Part shown: one piece after another, positions 1 through 8,145 of the stretch
How positions within the stretch are numbered: the first letter of the stretch is position 1
Layout of the letters: each line of letters starts with the position of its first letter
Assembly (NCBI RefSeq): GCF_900199205.1
Contig: NZ_OBMJ01000001.1
Coordinates: 5,449,001 to 5,513,000 of the forward strand
Direction of reading: 5' to 3'
Source of the DNA: Streptomyces sp. 1331.2
GTDB lineage: Bacteria; Actinomycetota; Actinomycetes; Streptomycetales; Streptomycetaceae
DNA length: 64,000 nt
Program-made: the position numbers and the translations under genes
Notes under the pieces: generated by a model
Seen by the model: only the letters and a program-made list of their open reading frames with translations
Database searches by the model: none
Told to the model about the DNA's origin: nothing

Positions 1-2
1 AT

Positions 3-1079
3 GAGCTCTTCGACTCACTCCAGATCGTTCCCGGACTGGGCGCCGTAGGCGCTGTCGGATCCGCTGCCATGGACGCCTACGACGGCAACTACGCGAGCGC
101 AGCCCAGAACCTCGCAGGTGCCATCCCCGGCGAGCGTGTCTTCGCACTGGCCGGAAAGGCCGGCAAAGCTGCTATGACGGCCGAAAAGGCCGAGGACATG
201 GCCGACAGGACGGCTGATGCGCTGTCCATGATCTCGTGCAGTAACTCCCCGGCCAGCGCCACCCACAGTTTCCCGCCCGGCACGCGCGTTCTCCTGGCCG
301 ACGGCACGACCCAGGCGATCGAATCCCTTCAGCTCGGAGACCAGGTCCAGGCAACGGACCCGACGACGGGAGAAACCGAACCCAAGTCGGTCATCCGCAC
401 CATCCGAACACCAGATGATCAGCACTTCACCGACCTGCAGCTCCAAGTCAACGACTCCAACGGCGACCCCGGAGCAGTAGAGAACCTCACCAGCACCCAG
501 CACCACCCGTTCTGGGATGAAACAACCAAAAAGTGGACCAACGCCGCCGACCTCACCCCCGGCGACAAGGTCCGCACCATAGACGGCCGCACTCCCACCG
601 TCCTGGCAGTAAGGAACTACGACACCGCCCCCCAGGTCGCCTACGACCTCACCATCGCGGACATCCACACGTACTATGTGCTGGCAGGCACCACGCCGGT
701 TCTGGTGCACAATTGCGGCGATGGCGGCTTCAAGAATTCCGTTTCTCCAGATGAGATAACAGAGACGAATCGCGGATTCGGTGGGTTGGTTGCGGAGCGT
801 GGAACTCCCGAGAATACAATGATCAACGCGAGTCGCTACGGCAGCTTCTGGGAGAAGTCGGCGGTGGTGATTCGAGACATTGCGGGTGGCCACATGTTCG
901 ACAATGGAAACAAGCGCACTGCTCATGCTGTCGTATCTCAGCTGATGGACCGTAACGGCATCACCAGTGGGCCGACTTCAGATGATCTATGGAGCGTTAT
1001 ATCCAAAGTCGCTACCCCGAAAAAGGCAGGTCACAGCATGGATGTTGGGGAGATCGCCTCGATGCTACGAGGGTATTGA
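3..1079 (+). CDS. Polymorphic toxin C-terminus: Hint domain plus Fic/Doc toxin tip (5' truncated by window edge)
   Basis: The frame is open to the left edge, so this is the C-terminal part of a longer, probably secreted, polymorphic toxin. A Hint (intein-like) processing domain spans roughly nt 258-717, from HSFPPGTRVLLADG to the terminal VLVHNC, with a central TQHHPF motif. After it comes a toxin domain with the motif HMFDNGNKRTA (nt 891-923). This matches the Fic/Doc signature in its Doc-like form (NKR rather than GNGR), a form known from kinases that modify translation factors. The Hint domain normally releases the toxin tip. Here the usual nucleophile Cys before HSF is replaced by Thr (ATHSF), so autoproteolysis may be impaired. 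A small candidate immunity gene follows at once. The domain calls are firm; the target is inferred. Confidence 0.85.
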   Translation, partial: ELFDSLQIVPGLGAVGAVGSAAMDAYDGNYASAAQNLAGAIPGERVFALAGKAGKAAMTAEKAEDMADRTADALSMISCSNSPASATHSFPPGTRVLLADGTTQAIESLQLGDQVQATDPTTGETEPKSVIRTIRTPDDQHFTDLQLQVNDSNGDPGAVENLTSTQHHPFWDETTKKWTNAADLTPGDKVRTIDGRTPTVLAVRNYDTAPQVAYDLTIADIHTYYVLAGTTPVLVHNCGDGGFKNSVSPDEITETNRGFGGLVAERGTPENTMINASRYGSFWEKSAVVIRDIAGGHMFDNGNKRTAHAVVSQLMDRNGITSGPTSDDLWSVISKVATPKKAGHSMDVGEIASMLRGY

Positions 1080-1090
1080 CGGGAGCGGTG

Positions 1091-1336
1091 ATGGTGGATA
1101 TCGAGCTACTCATGGATCAGCTGGGGAGGGCTGGCGTCACTGTCCTCCTCAAGGTTGACCATGAGCGTATGCAAACAGGGCACAAGCCCTGGACGATGGT
1201 GATGTCAGGGCCGGGGCTGGGTGAACGCGAATTGATTCGCACAGACGCGCCCACTCTTCAGAATTGTCTGAAGTACTGTCTTCGAGAGCTGAGCACGTGT
1301 CCCGGCGATTGGGGATGGCTGGAGCTGTATTCGTAG
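1091..1336 (+). CDS. Candidate immunity protein for the Hint-Fic/Doc toxin
   Basis: This 81-residue protein has no family I recognise. It starts 12 nt after the toxin stop. A GTG lies directly before the ATG, with GGGAG upstream as a ribosome site. The protein is small, has no signal peptide, and mixes acidic and basic residues. Its stop codon is immediately followed by a perfect hairpin. Position is the main argument: in polymorphic toxin loci the gene directly after the toxin tip nearly always encodes the cognate cytoplasmic antidote. Codon use is less GC-biased than in the core genes further right, as is common for such cassettes. Confidence 0.6.
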   Translation: MVDIELLMDQLGRAGVTVLLKVDHERMQTGHKPWTMVMSGPGLGERELIRTDAPTLQNCLKYCLRELSTCPGDWGWLELYS

Positions 1337-1390
1337 ACACATGCCAGAGGCCCCGCCGAAATGAATTTCGGCGGGGCCTCTGGCATGTGT
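1337..1390. terminator. Perfect 26-bp inverted repeat, bidirectional terminator
   Basis: Arms 1337-1362 and 1365-1390 are exactly complementary, with a 2-base loop (GA). The hairpin separates the convergent immunity gene and integrase gene, so it can end both transcripts. Its inner part (GGGGCCTCTGG, 1373-1383) recurs at 9020-9030 beside the second integrase remnant, so it belongs to the integrase-side module. Confidence 0.8.
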
Positions 1391-1416
1391 GACGGCAGTA
1401 GTTGACGGCAACGTCA
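1390..1416. repeat. 27-bp repeat at the integrase 3' end, putative attachment site copy 1
   Basis: The 27 bases from TGACGGCAGTAG to GCAACGTCA are repeated exactly and in the same orientation at 9036-9062. A degenerate copy lies at 7983-8004. The repeat overlaps the integrase stop codon. It contains two TGACGGCA direct repeats and the partial palindrome TTGACG-GCAA-CGTCAA. In AICEs such as pSAM2 the attachment site lies next to the 3' end of int, which fits. No tRNA gene is visible here, so the exact crossover point is unknown. Confidence 0.5.
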
Positions 1417-2745
1417 ACGGACGGGTGCTGCACAAAGCGGCGGGTCGTCGCCGTCGTCGGGTTCGCCGGTGGCCTCCAAGGGGTTGCGGAGGGCGCGTCC
1501 GAGGAGGTCGATTGCGTCGCGCTGGAGGCGGAGCCTGACGTGGGCGTACACGGTCGCGGTGACGCCGATGTGGGCGTGGCCGAGGAGTTCCTTGATGACG
1601 ACGAGTTCGACACCCTGTTCCAGGAGAAGTGTCGCGGTCGAGTGCCTCAGGTCGTGGAACCGGATCGCTCGCAGGCGGGAGCAGCGGAGCAGGGCATTGA
1701 AGTGTCGTGTGAGAGTGGAGGGTTCGATGGGGTGACCGTCGGAACGGGTGAAGATGAGGCCGTTGTCCGCCCACTCGGCGCCGGCTTGCTGCTTCTCGCG
1801 GGCCTGTCGGTCACGGTGCTCGTGGAGCGATGCGACGCACGCGGCGGGGAGGGCGATGCGGCGTTCTGAGCTGATCGTCTTGGTCGGCAGGGTGGTGAGG
1901 CCACCGGTACCGGTGCGCTGGAGGGTGCGGCGGATGCTGGCGGTTCCGTCGTCGAGGTCGAGGTCTTCCCAGCGCAGGCCGAGGACTTCGCCCTTGCGGA
2001 GTCCGGTGCGCAGAGCGAGTTCGAACAGCGCGTGGAGGCGGTGGTTCTGTGCGGAGGCGAGGAAGGCGCGGGCTTCGTGGGCCGTGAGGGGGTTGAAGCG
2101 GCGGGGCCGGGGTGTGCCGGTGCGAACGTTGCGGGCGACGTTGCGCAGGATCTCTTCCTCGCGGACGGCGTGCTCCAGGGCGGACTTGAGGACGGAGTGG
2201 ATGTAGGCGAGGGTCAGCGGGGAGAGGCGCTTGTGGCAGCAGCGGCCGATGGCGCAGCAGCGTGGGCGGCGGTTCGTCTGGGCGTTGGGGTTGCGACCGG
2301 CGTCGATGCCGCGTGCGCAGCACTGGCAGACGGTGCGCAGCTCGTTCAGCCAGGTGCGGACGTCCTTGGCTGTGAGCTTGGCGAGCTTCTTCCGGCCCAG
2401 GCCGGGGATGAGGTACTGGTGGACGACGGCGGTGTAGCGGGTGTGGGTGGTCTCGCGGAGCTGGTGGACGGCGACGTTCTCCAACCAGTACGTCAGGAAG
2501 GCTGCGAGGCTGCCCTGGGCGGTGACGACGGGGACGCCGCGGTTGCTGGCGGCGATCTTCTCCGTCAGCTTGGCCAGTGCTTCCGCCCGTGTCATGCCGT
2601 AGACGCTGACGCGCTTGCTGGTGTTGCCGGGAGCGAGGACGTAGCCGGCGGCTTCCCAGCGGCCGTCCTTGCGCTGGTAGACGGTGCCGTCACCGTTGGC
2701 GCGGACGCGGCGCGACGCGGCAGGGGTGTTGCGAGGTGTGGTCAT
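1414..2745 (-). CDS. Tyrosine site-specific integrase of an AICE-type element (copy 1)
   Basis: This 443-residue tyrosine recombinase appears intact. It has an N-terminal arm-binding domain (VRANGDGTVYQRKDGRWEAA), a SAM-like core-binding domain interrupted by a Cys-rich insert (CQCC, then RCCAIGRCC), and a C-terminal catalytic domain. The catalytic residues are visible: Arg in TGLRKGEVLGLRW, Lys in TKTISSERR, HDLRH, GHAHI and the nucleophile Tyr in TATVYAHV. Its ATG overlaps the xis stop (TGATG), so rep, xis and int form one unit reading leftward. It should catalyse integration and, with Xis, excision. A second, inactivated copy lies at 10617-11956. Confidence 0.93.
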   Translation of the reverse strand: MTTPRNTPAASRRVRANGDGTVYQRKDGRWEAAGYVLAPGNTSKRVSVYGMTRAEALAKLTEKIAASNRGVPVVTAQGSLAAFLTYWLENVAVHQLRETTHTRYTAVVHQYLIPGLGRKKLAKLTAKDVRTWLNELRTVCQCCARGIDAGRNPNAQTNRRPRCCAIGRCCHKRLSPLTLAYIHSVLKSALEHAVREEEILRNVARNVRTGTPRPRRFNPLTAHEARAFLASAQNHRLHALFELALRTGLRKGEVLGLRWEDLDLDDGTASIRRTLQRTGTGGLTTLPTKTISSERRIALPAACVASLHEHRDRQAREKQQAGAEWADNGLIFTRSDGHPIEPSTLTRHFNALLRCSRLRAIRFHDLRHSTATLLLEQGVELVVIKELLGHAHIGVTATVYAHVRLRLQRDAIDLLGRALRNPLEATGEPDDGDDPPLCAAPVR

Positions 2746-2933
2746 CAGGCGGCTTCCTGGTCGAGTCGGGTGTGGATGAGGTCGGCGAGCGCGTGGGCGG
2801 GGATGCGGCGGGCTCGGCCGAGGGTGAGGGAGGCGAGTTGCCGGGTGCGGATGAGGTCGTAGACGGCGGAGCGACTGATCTTGAGCCGGTCCATGACCTC
2901 GGGGACGGTGAGGAGTTCAACGCCGGCGCTCAT
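2745..2933 (-). CDS. Excisionase, helix-turn-helix (copy 1)
   Basis: This 62-residue protein is a MerR-like/excisionase helix-turn-helix domain (LTVPEVMDRLKISRSAVYDL, then a basic wing region LGRARRIPAHAL). It matches the small Xis proteins encoded between rep and int in AICEs. Its start overlaps the end of rep by 4 nt (ATGA) and its stop overlaps the int start, which implies translational coupling. It probably directs the integrase towards excision. Confidence 0.88.
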   Translation of the reverse strand: MSAGVELLTVPEVMDRLKISRSAVYDLIRTRQLASLTLGRARRIPAHALADLIHTRLDQEAA

Positions 2934-4643
2934 TCGGTGGCCCCTCGCCGGCCGGCGCGGGTTGACCGGTGACCGGGGTGACCGGGCTGGTGACCGCCGG
3001 ATTGACCGGGGCCGTCCGGCCGACGTCCGTTGGGCCGGGTGGGCCGCTTGGCTTCCAGGAGGTCGGCGAGGTGGGCAAGTTCGGGCAGGAGTCCGGTTCC
3101 GGCGTACTGCCAGTGCGAGAGAACGAGGGTTGTGCCCGTGCCACGCTGACCGGCCCCGTCGCGGTGACCGGCACAGTGACCGGCGGTCAGGCCGCCGTGG
3201 GCATTGCGGTCACTGCCTCGGTCACTGACCGGCTGTCGGCCGGTGGACACGACGTTGTCGGCGTCGGTCTGCGCACGGCACGGGCCTCCGGCAGCCGGGG
3301 CGGTGGTGTCGGGTTGGCGGGTTCGCCAGGCGGTGCGTTCGGCTCGGAGGTGGGTGAGGGTGGTGGAGTAGTGGCCTCGGAAGCCGAGCATGTGGGCCCA
3401 CTGGCGCAGGCGGAGGTGGGCGTGATCGGGGCGTGCGCCGAGATTCCAGGCGGTGTGGATCATGCGGCGGGCGTGGTCGGTGATGTCGTGCTGGGCGAGT
3501 TCGGCGAGGAGGCGGAGGCGGCGGTCGAGGGTGCCGGTGGTGGTCTCGGCGCCCTTGGTGGCGTACTTGGCGATGTAGGCGGCAACGTGCCGGTCGGTGA
3601 CTGGACTGTCGCCGGTGAAGTCGGTGCCACGGATCGGGCGGACGTCGATCTGCCGCCCGAACCGGAACACCAGGCGCCCCGCCCGGTCAGCGCCCTGGAC
3701 CCGGGTCGCGTTCCCGGCGGGCTGCGGTCGTTCCCGCCTAGGCTGGCCTTCGTGCGGGACGCGGGCACGCCTGGCGGCTGTGCGGACGGCGTGATCGAGG
3801 AGCTCGGTGGTGGCCCAGGCGGGCGGTTCGCTTGCGGGGCCGGTCGGTCCATCGAGGCGGATGACGGCGTGGAAGTGGACCTGGCCGCGCTTTTGGTACT
3901 CGGCGACCTTGGCGTAGGACAGGGTGGCGTGGTGTCGCAGGGTCCGCTGGGTGAGCCCGGCGGCTTTGGCGATCTCGCGGCGCAGATGGGTGGTGAAGCG
4001 CGCCCACAGGGCGGGGGCGTGCGCATTCCACAGCACCGCGCCCGCGTAGTCGTAGCGCGCGGGGTCGAGCGGGGTGCCGAGAAGCGGGTCGTCGTCGGCA
4101 TGGCACTGGCCGCAATGGCAGCGGCCGGTGTCGGGCCGGTTGTGGACAGGGCCGAAGCCGGGCGCGGTGAGCGTGGCGAACACGCGCGGGTGGGCTGCGA
4201 CGCTGGTGGGGACGGTCTTGCCGCCGCGCAGTCCGGCGGCGATGAGCTGGTAGGTGTCGTAGCGGTAGACCGTCGAGCAGGCCGGGCAGCGGGTGACGCG
4301 GCGGTTGCCGCAGCGGACCAGCAGCTCGCCCGCCGGGAGCTGCCGCGCGTCGAGGTGGTCGAGGACCTGGCCCGTCGCGGCGTCGACGCGGGTGCGGTGC
4401 CCGGTCAGGCGGATCGGACGGGCGCAGCCGCCGAGCCCGCCGACCTGGCGGGCCAGGTGAGAGGTACCCGGCGGCGGCGAGCTTCGCCAGCCGGGCGGTC
4501 AGCCGCGCCCGGCGCTCCAGCGCCGAATCCCTGCTCGCGGACGCGTCGGCCGTGACCGTGACAGCGTGCATCGGCGTGGCGCACACCCCGTTCGCGGGAG
4601 CGAAAGTGCTTGCGGTAGACGGGAGGTGGAGCTGCGCGGGCAT
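2930..4643 (-). pseudogene. RepSA-type rolling-circle replication initiator, frameshifted (copy 1)
   Basis: The start at 4643 (MPAQLHLPST) is preceded by GGAGG at good spacing. About 60 codons later, near 4445-4465, the reading frame breaks. The remainder continues in another frame: GGCARPIRLTG, two zinc-binding CxxC-like pairs (CGNRRVTRCPAC and CHCGQC), FATLTAPGFGPVH, the HUH motif QVHFHAVIRLDG and the Tyr-containing motif HVAAYIAKYATKG. These are the hallmarks of the pSAM2 RepSA family, which starts rolling-circle replication of the excised element. The catalytic part is intact, so a single-base indel (or an assembly error) is the only visible lesion. The frame is also open upstream to an ATG at 4850, so an N-terminal extension is possible. 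Confidence 0.8.
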
Positions 4644-4954
4644 GCGGGACAGACCTCCGGCAGAAGCGATGAGGGGACGAGAGGTGGCGGAGCGGAGGGC
4701 CGAAGTGATCGGCTCACAGGGGATGGGGAGTGGCGCCTCATGGCGGGCGCGGGCGCTGGGCCGGGGACGGCTGGTCCGGTCGGCGGGGGCGGTGGTGATC
4801 ACCGGCGGTGCGTGAAGGTAGCACCGTTCCACGGGCGCATTCAAGTGCATCCCTCCTCATTCCTTTCTTCGGGCGGCGGGACGCGGGTAGTGTGGGGCCG
4901 GTTTCCCGGTTTGGACGGGCCGGAATTCGCTGATAGTGGGCACGAAAGGCGGGA
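4644..4954. other. Divergent regulatory region between rep and the GntR gene
   Basis: These 311 bases have no convincing gene. On the minus strand an AGGAGGG sits directly against an ATG at 4850, too close to serve it. This may be a leader for rep. Promoters for both rep and the GntR gene must lie here, but I see no clear -35/-10 pair. Confidence 0.4.
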
Positions 4955-5392
4955 GTGGCGGGCGTGGTGGCGATGCGGCGCGGGCGCAGGCCGGCGGGCG
5001 GCGGAGTGCCGTTGACGTTCGAGGTCATCGCCGAGACCCTGCGCGAGCAGATCCGCTCCGGCGGGCTCAGGCTGGGGGACGCGCTGCCGACGCAGAGCGC
5101 GTTGATGCGGGAGTTCGGGGCCTCCAGCCTGACCGTGCAGAAGGCCATGGCCCTGCTGAAGCAGGACGGCTGGGCCCTCTCGCGCCCCGGCAAGGGTGCC
5201 TTCGTCGCCCGCCACGACCAGGCCGACGCTGATGAGCTCGACAGCCCGAGCCGGGAGACCGTGCCCGCGGGCGGGACGGCGGCCCGCGTCGGGGCGCTGG
5301 AGCACGCGCTTGCCGGGGCGGTCGAGCAGCTCGCCGACCTCCGCGCCCGCATCGAAGCCCTGGAAGCGGGCGGCACCGAGCGAGGCCGCTGA
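4955..5392 (+). CDS. GntR-family regulator of the integrative element
   Basis: The N-terminal half (about residues 18-85) is a GntR winged helix: FEVIAETLREQIRSGGLRLG, then LPTQSALMREFGASSLTVQKAMALLKQDGW. The C-terminal half has no effector domain, only an acidic linker and a short coiled-coil-like helix (ALEHALAGAVEQLADLRARIEALE) suited to dimerisation. Four in-frame starts lie close together (GTG 4955, 4964, 4967 and ATG 4973); AAAGGCGGGAG upstream fits 4964 best. It is divergent from rep, as the KorSA repressor of pSAM2 is near its replication genes, so control of rep-xis-int is the likely role. Confidence 0.8.
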   Translation: MAGVVAMRRGRRPAGGGVPLTFEVIAETLREQIRSGGLRLGDALPTQSALMREFGASSLTVQKAMALLKQDGWALSRPGKGAFVARHDQADADELDSPSRETVPAGGTAARVGALEHALAGAVEQLADLRARIEALEAGGTERGR

Positions 5393-5921
5393 CCCGCCGT
5401 GCGGGGACGCTGGTCGGGGCAGTGCGTTCAGATTTTCTCTACGAGGTTCAAGGCGGGCTCCGCCCGCTGGAGGTGGCCCGCCGTCGCCGACCGACCCAGG
5501 GCTGACTGGCCCCGAGGTCTTCACGGGTGTCGGCGAACAGTGGTCCACCAGGTCGTGAGCGGGGGGCGACTGGTGCCCGGTGGGAGCAAGTTGTGGGGTA
5601 AGCGCTGCTTACCCCAGCACCGCCCAGGGTCGGAGCAAGTTGTGTCCTATGGACTCCTTGCCCGCGTCGCGGAGCAAGTTGTCGCCTGCGACCGTCCTAC
5701 GGTCGGATCGCGGGCACGGGGTCGGCCAGGGGTCCGACCCTCCGTTTCCACCGCCGGGCCCGCCGAGGGCGGTGTCCGACGCCGCCCCGGCTCCGCAGCG
5801 CAGGCTCCCCGCCGACCCACGACCGCTCCTGTGCCGAGCGACCACACCGTGCGCAAGCCCGCCGAGTGCCGAGACGCCCGCAAGCAGCAGTCCGAACTCG
5901 CCCCCCGCGCGATCGGGGCGA
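5393..5921. other. 529-bp non-coding region with iteron-like repeats
   Basis: There is no credible gene between the GntR gene and the convergent XRE gene. The region holds three direct repeats of GGAGCAAGTTGT and two short palindromes (listed separately). The rest is ordinary GC-rich sequence. A role as replication origin, operator array or transfer locus of the element is possible, but only the repeats argue for it. Confidence 0.5.
5583..5705. repeat. Three GGAGCAAGTTGT iterons plus two palindromes
   Basis: Exact 12-bp direct repeats lie at 5583-5594, 5632-5643 and 5671-5682. Directly after the first is a perfect 9-bp-arm palindrome, GGGGTAAGC-GCT-GCTTACCCC (5595-5615). A second palindrome, CGACCGT-CCT-ACGGTCG (5689-5705), follows the third repeat. 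Such an ordered array in an element carrying a Rep gene suggests protein-binding sites, either a replication origin or operators for the flanking regulators. Which protein binds is unknown. Confidence 0.6.
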
Positions 5922-7124
5922 TCAGGACGCCAGCAGCTCGGCGACTTCGGGAACGTCGCGGAACGCTCGCAACCGGTCCAGGACGATCCGTGCGCGCTCG
6001 GTGGTGCGTTCGCTGCCGCTCTGCCCCAGGGAGAGCATCCGGCCGGCGGTCCCGGCTGCGGCCTCGGGCTCGTTCGCGTCGGCGTAGGCCACGGCCAGCC
6101 AGGACAGGTACAGCGCCAACTCCCTCGCGTGACTGGCGTCATAACGACCCAGGACGTCCGTCAGCAGCGGTACGGCGCGAAGCGGCCGGTGCAGCTCGGT
6201 GTAGACGCGGGCCTCCATGACCTGGAGTTCCCCAGCGTCCATCCAGTACAGGTACGAGGGCGACTCGGTACCGGCCGAGTCCTTGGCCAGGGCCTCGCCG
6301 GCTTCCCCGAGCGCGGTCATCGCTGCGCGGTCCTGGCCGGCGCGGGTGTGCGCCCAGGCCACCCGGTCCAGGTACAGCGCGCGGGCCTTCGCCGGAGCAT
6401 CGGGGCCGGCCTCTGCCACTGCGGCGGCAGCCAGGTCCACCGCGTCGCGGGGGCGTCCGGTGTTGCTCCACTGGTAGGCCAGCGAACCCGCCACGTTCCC
6501 CGACAGCACCCCGTCCCCGGCGGCACGGGCGGCACTGATCCCGAGTTGGTAGATCCGCTCGGCCTCGGCATGCTCGCCCGCGTCGGAGGCGACCCAACCG
6601 GCGATCTGCGCCAACTCGCCAATCGTCCGTAGCAGTTCACGGCCCACCTGCTCGGTGTGGGTGCCCTCGCGGTAGAGCGTGACCGCCGTCCGCAGTTCCC
6701 GCAGGGCCGGGGCGATCAGGTCCTTCCCGTACACCACATCGTCGGCCAGCCGGAGCCCGTGCACCCGCCGGGCCAGGTCGGTAACCTGCCCGGCACCGAT
6801 CCGGCGACCAGTTCGCGCCGTCAGCGCGGACAGCGGGTCGCTCTCGGGCAGGAAGTCGGCGACGGTCAGCGCACGCGGCACGGACTTGGGGGGCTGGACT
6901 GCCTTCGCCGCTTCCAGCAGCTCGCGCGGCACCTCCAGCACCAGGGCGAGGAAGGGCAGCCACTCCCGGGGGGACCGCGTGCCGATCTCCCAGCGGGACA
7001 CGTCGTTGCGCGTCGGAGGAACGCGCTCAGGAGCAGCATCGGCCAGCGCCTCGGCCAGCCGCCGCTGACTCCAACCGCGCGCCAGGCGCAGCCGCCTGAC
7101 CAGTTCCCCGACCGTCTCCCGCAC
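5922..7124 (-). CDS. XRE-family regulator with TPR-like C-terminus
   Basis: An N-terminal Cro/C1-type helix-turn-helix (ELVRRLRLARGWSQRRLAEA, then NDVSRWEIGTRSP) is followed by about 300 residues of Ala-rich helical repeats that look like tetratricopeptide repeats (for example YQLGISAARAAGDG and LGEAGEALAKD). This architecture is common in streptomycete regulators of development, secretion or mobile DNA. I chose GTG 7124 (VRETVGELVRR); a TTG at 7184 would add 20 unlikely residues. No ligand can be named. It converges on the repeat-rich region and is divergent from the two small genes that follow. Confidence 0.8.
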   Translation of the reverse strand: MRETVGELVRRLRLARGWSQRRLAEALADAAPERVPPTRNDVSRWEIGTRSPREWLPFLALVLEVPRELLEAAKAVQPPKSVPRALTVADFLPESDPLSALTARTGRRIGAGQVTDLARRVHGLRLADDVVYGKDLIAPALRELRTAVTLYREGTHTEQVGRELLRTIGELAQIAGWVASDAGEHAEAERIYQLGISAARAAGDGVLSGNVAGSLAYQWSNTGRPRDAVDLAAAAVAEAGPDAPAKARALYLDRVAWAHTRAGQDRAAMTALGEAGEALAKDSAGTESPSYLYWMDAGELQVMEARVYTELHRPLRAVPLLTDVLGRYDASHARELALYLSWLAVAYADANEPEAAAGTAGRMLSLGQSGSERTTERARIVLDRLRAFRDVPEVAELLAS

Positions 7125-7233
7125 CAAGCCAGCTTGGCAGACACGGAGGCAGACACGCTGGCTACTCCGCAAGGTTCGCGCCAAAGGGGACCCTGATCAA
7201 CAGCCACAGCGGAGCCGACCACGGGCGGGCACG

Positions 7234-7611
7234 ATGAACCAGAACAGCAGCCAAGCGGAACGCCTGCCTCATCGGAGTGCGGAGTCTGCAGGGGAGGGGC
7301 CTCGGTTGCTCCCGTGGACCTCCCCGGACGGGAACCCCTGCTACCTGAGCACCGACGGTAGGGGGTACCTCTCGACCCTCGCCGACGACATCGAAACGGT
7401 GCAGATCAGCATGGGTGAGGAACTGTTGGAGTACGCCCGAGGCGTCCTGGCACCTGGTGCGCCCGTACGGCCGGCCGTCGAATACCGCTGGCTGGCCTGC
7501 CGCCTGACCGAGGCCCTGTCGGACGTGCTCAGAATCGCGGACTCGCGCGGGCAGCGCATCCCCGCCCCACAGGAGGCGACCGAGGGTGCCCGGCCTGACG
7601 AGCACAACTGA
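7234..7611 (+). CDS. Hypothetical protein, 125 aa
   Basis: This gene is divergent from the XRE-TPR regulator, a pairing often seen for regulator and target in streptomycetes. The protein is soluble, with a conserved-looking core (PDGNPCYLSTDGRGYLSTLA, then WLACRLTEALSDVLRIADSR) and no membrane segment or known motif. The start ATG 7234 has only a weak ribosome site (GGGCGGGC). I cannot assign a function. Codon use is typical high-GC coding. Confidence 0.65.
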   Translation: MNQNSSQAERLPHRSAESAGEGPRLLPWTSPDGNPCYLSTDGRGYLSTLADDIETVQISMGEELLEYARGVLAPGAPVRPAVEYRWLACRLTEALSDVLRIADSRGQRIPAPQEATEGARPDEHN

Positions 7612-7687
7612 TGGCCAAGTCCGCGACACCACCACGGCGGTAGACCTTCGAGACCCGATGACGCGACAGAGGCAGAGGACCACACTG

Positions 7688-7939
7688 ATGGGGACGACCA
7701 CCCGCTACCGGTTCCGCGAGTACAACGTGACCACCGACCCGGACCCCTTGGCGCTGCCGACCTTCGAGGCGCTCTGCGTCACCGGCGAAGAACAGGACTG
7801 CGCGGCCGCGTCCGGCGAGATGCACACCCCCGATGACCTGACGCGCTGGATCGCCGGACACTGCGCGCAGACCGGCCACCAGTCCTATCGGCAGACCACC
7901 CACACCATCGTCCGTGCCGAGCCCGGAGCGTGGCAGTAG
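7688..7939 (+). CDS. Small DUF7848-like protein
   Basis: The 83-residue product (MGTTTRYRFREYNVTTDPDP, then CVTGEEQDC, then RWIAGHCAQTGHQSYRQTT) resembles the small streptomycete proteins grouped as DUF7848, usually found beside XRE regulators. The spaced Cys and His residues could bind a metal. ATG 7688 is preceded by AGAGGA; an earlier in-frame ATG at 7658 is also possible. It probably forms a transcription unit with the preceding gene, 76 nt away. Its function is unknown. Confidence 0.65.
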   Translation: MGTTTRYRFREYNVTTDPDPLALPTFEALCVTGEEQDCAAASGEMHTPDDLTRWIAGHCAQTGHQSYRQTTHTIVRAEPGAWQ

Positions 7940-8095
7940 GATCACGCGCGCAGCCGATGACAGCACAACTGGTCTACACCTCTGACGGCAGTAGCGACGG
8001 CAACAACCACGGACTTCGGCGCACATCCACGGACACCAACGGACCGTCAAACCACCGTTGACCTGCGAAAAGGCAGGTGGAGAGGGGTCGCGTAG
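7940..8095. other. Short intergenic stretch with a degenerate third copy of the att-like repeat
   Basis: At 7983-8004 the sequence TGACGGCAGTAG-CGACGGCAAC matches the first 22 bases of the integrase-flank repeat, apart from one base missing and one changed near the middle. It has the same orientation. It lies about 90 bp before the orphan Hint remnant. It could be the far-end att site of the first element. The stretch ends with the stop codon TAG (8093-8095). Confidence 0.45.
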
Positions 8096-8145
8096 CACAC
8101 GTACTATGTGCTGGCAGGGGCCACGCCGGTCCTTGTCCATAATTG
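8096..8145 (+). repeat. Duplicate of the Hint domain 3' end
   Basis: This segment repeats nt 666-715 with a few changes and encodes HTYYVLAGATPVLVHNC against HTYYVLAGTTPVLVHNC. A TAG stop is directly upstream, so the match starts with no reading frame of its own. It is the signature of an orphan toxin module that can be joined in frame to an intact Hint domain by homologous recombination. Confidence 0.9.

Noticed and set aside
1337..1390. Possible CRISPR or tRNA-related structure at the perfect palindrome
   Set aside because: No repeat-spacer pattern and no cloverleaf. It is a simple terminator-type hairpin.
2969..4555. A 528-codon rightward frame opposite rep
   Set aside because: Gly/Val-rich shadow of the rep gene. 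The minus strand carries the HUH and zinc motifs.
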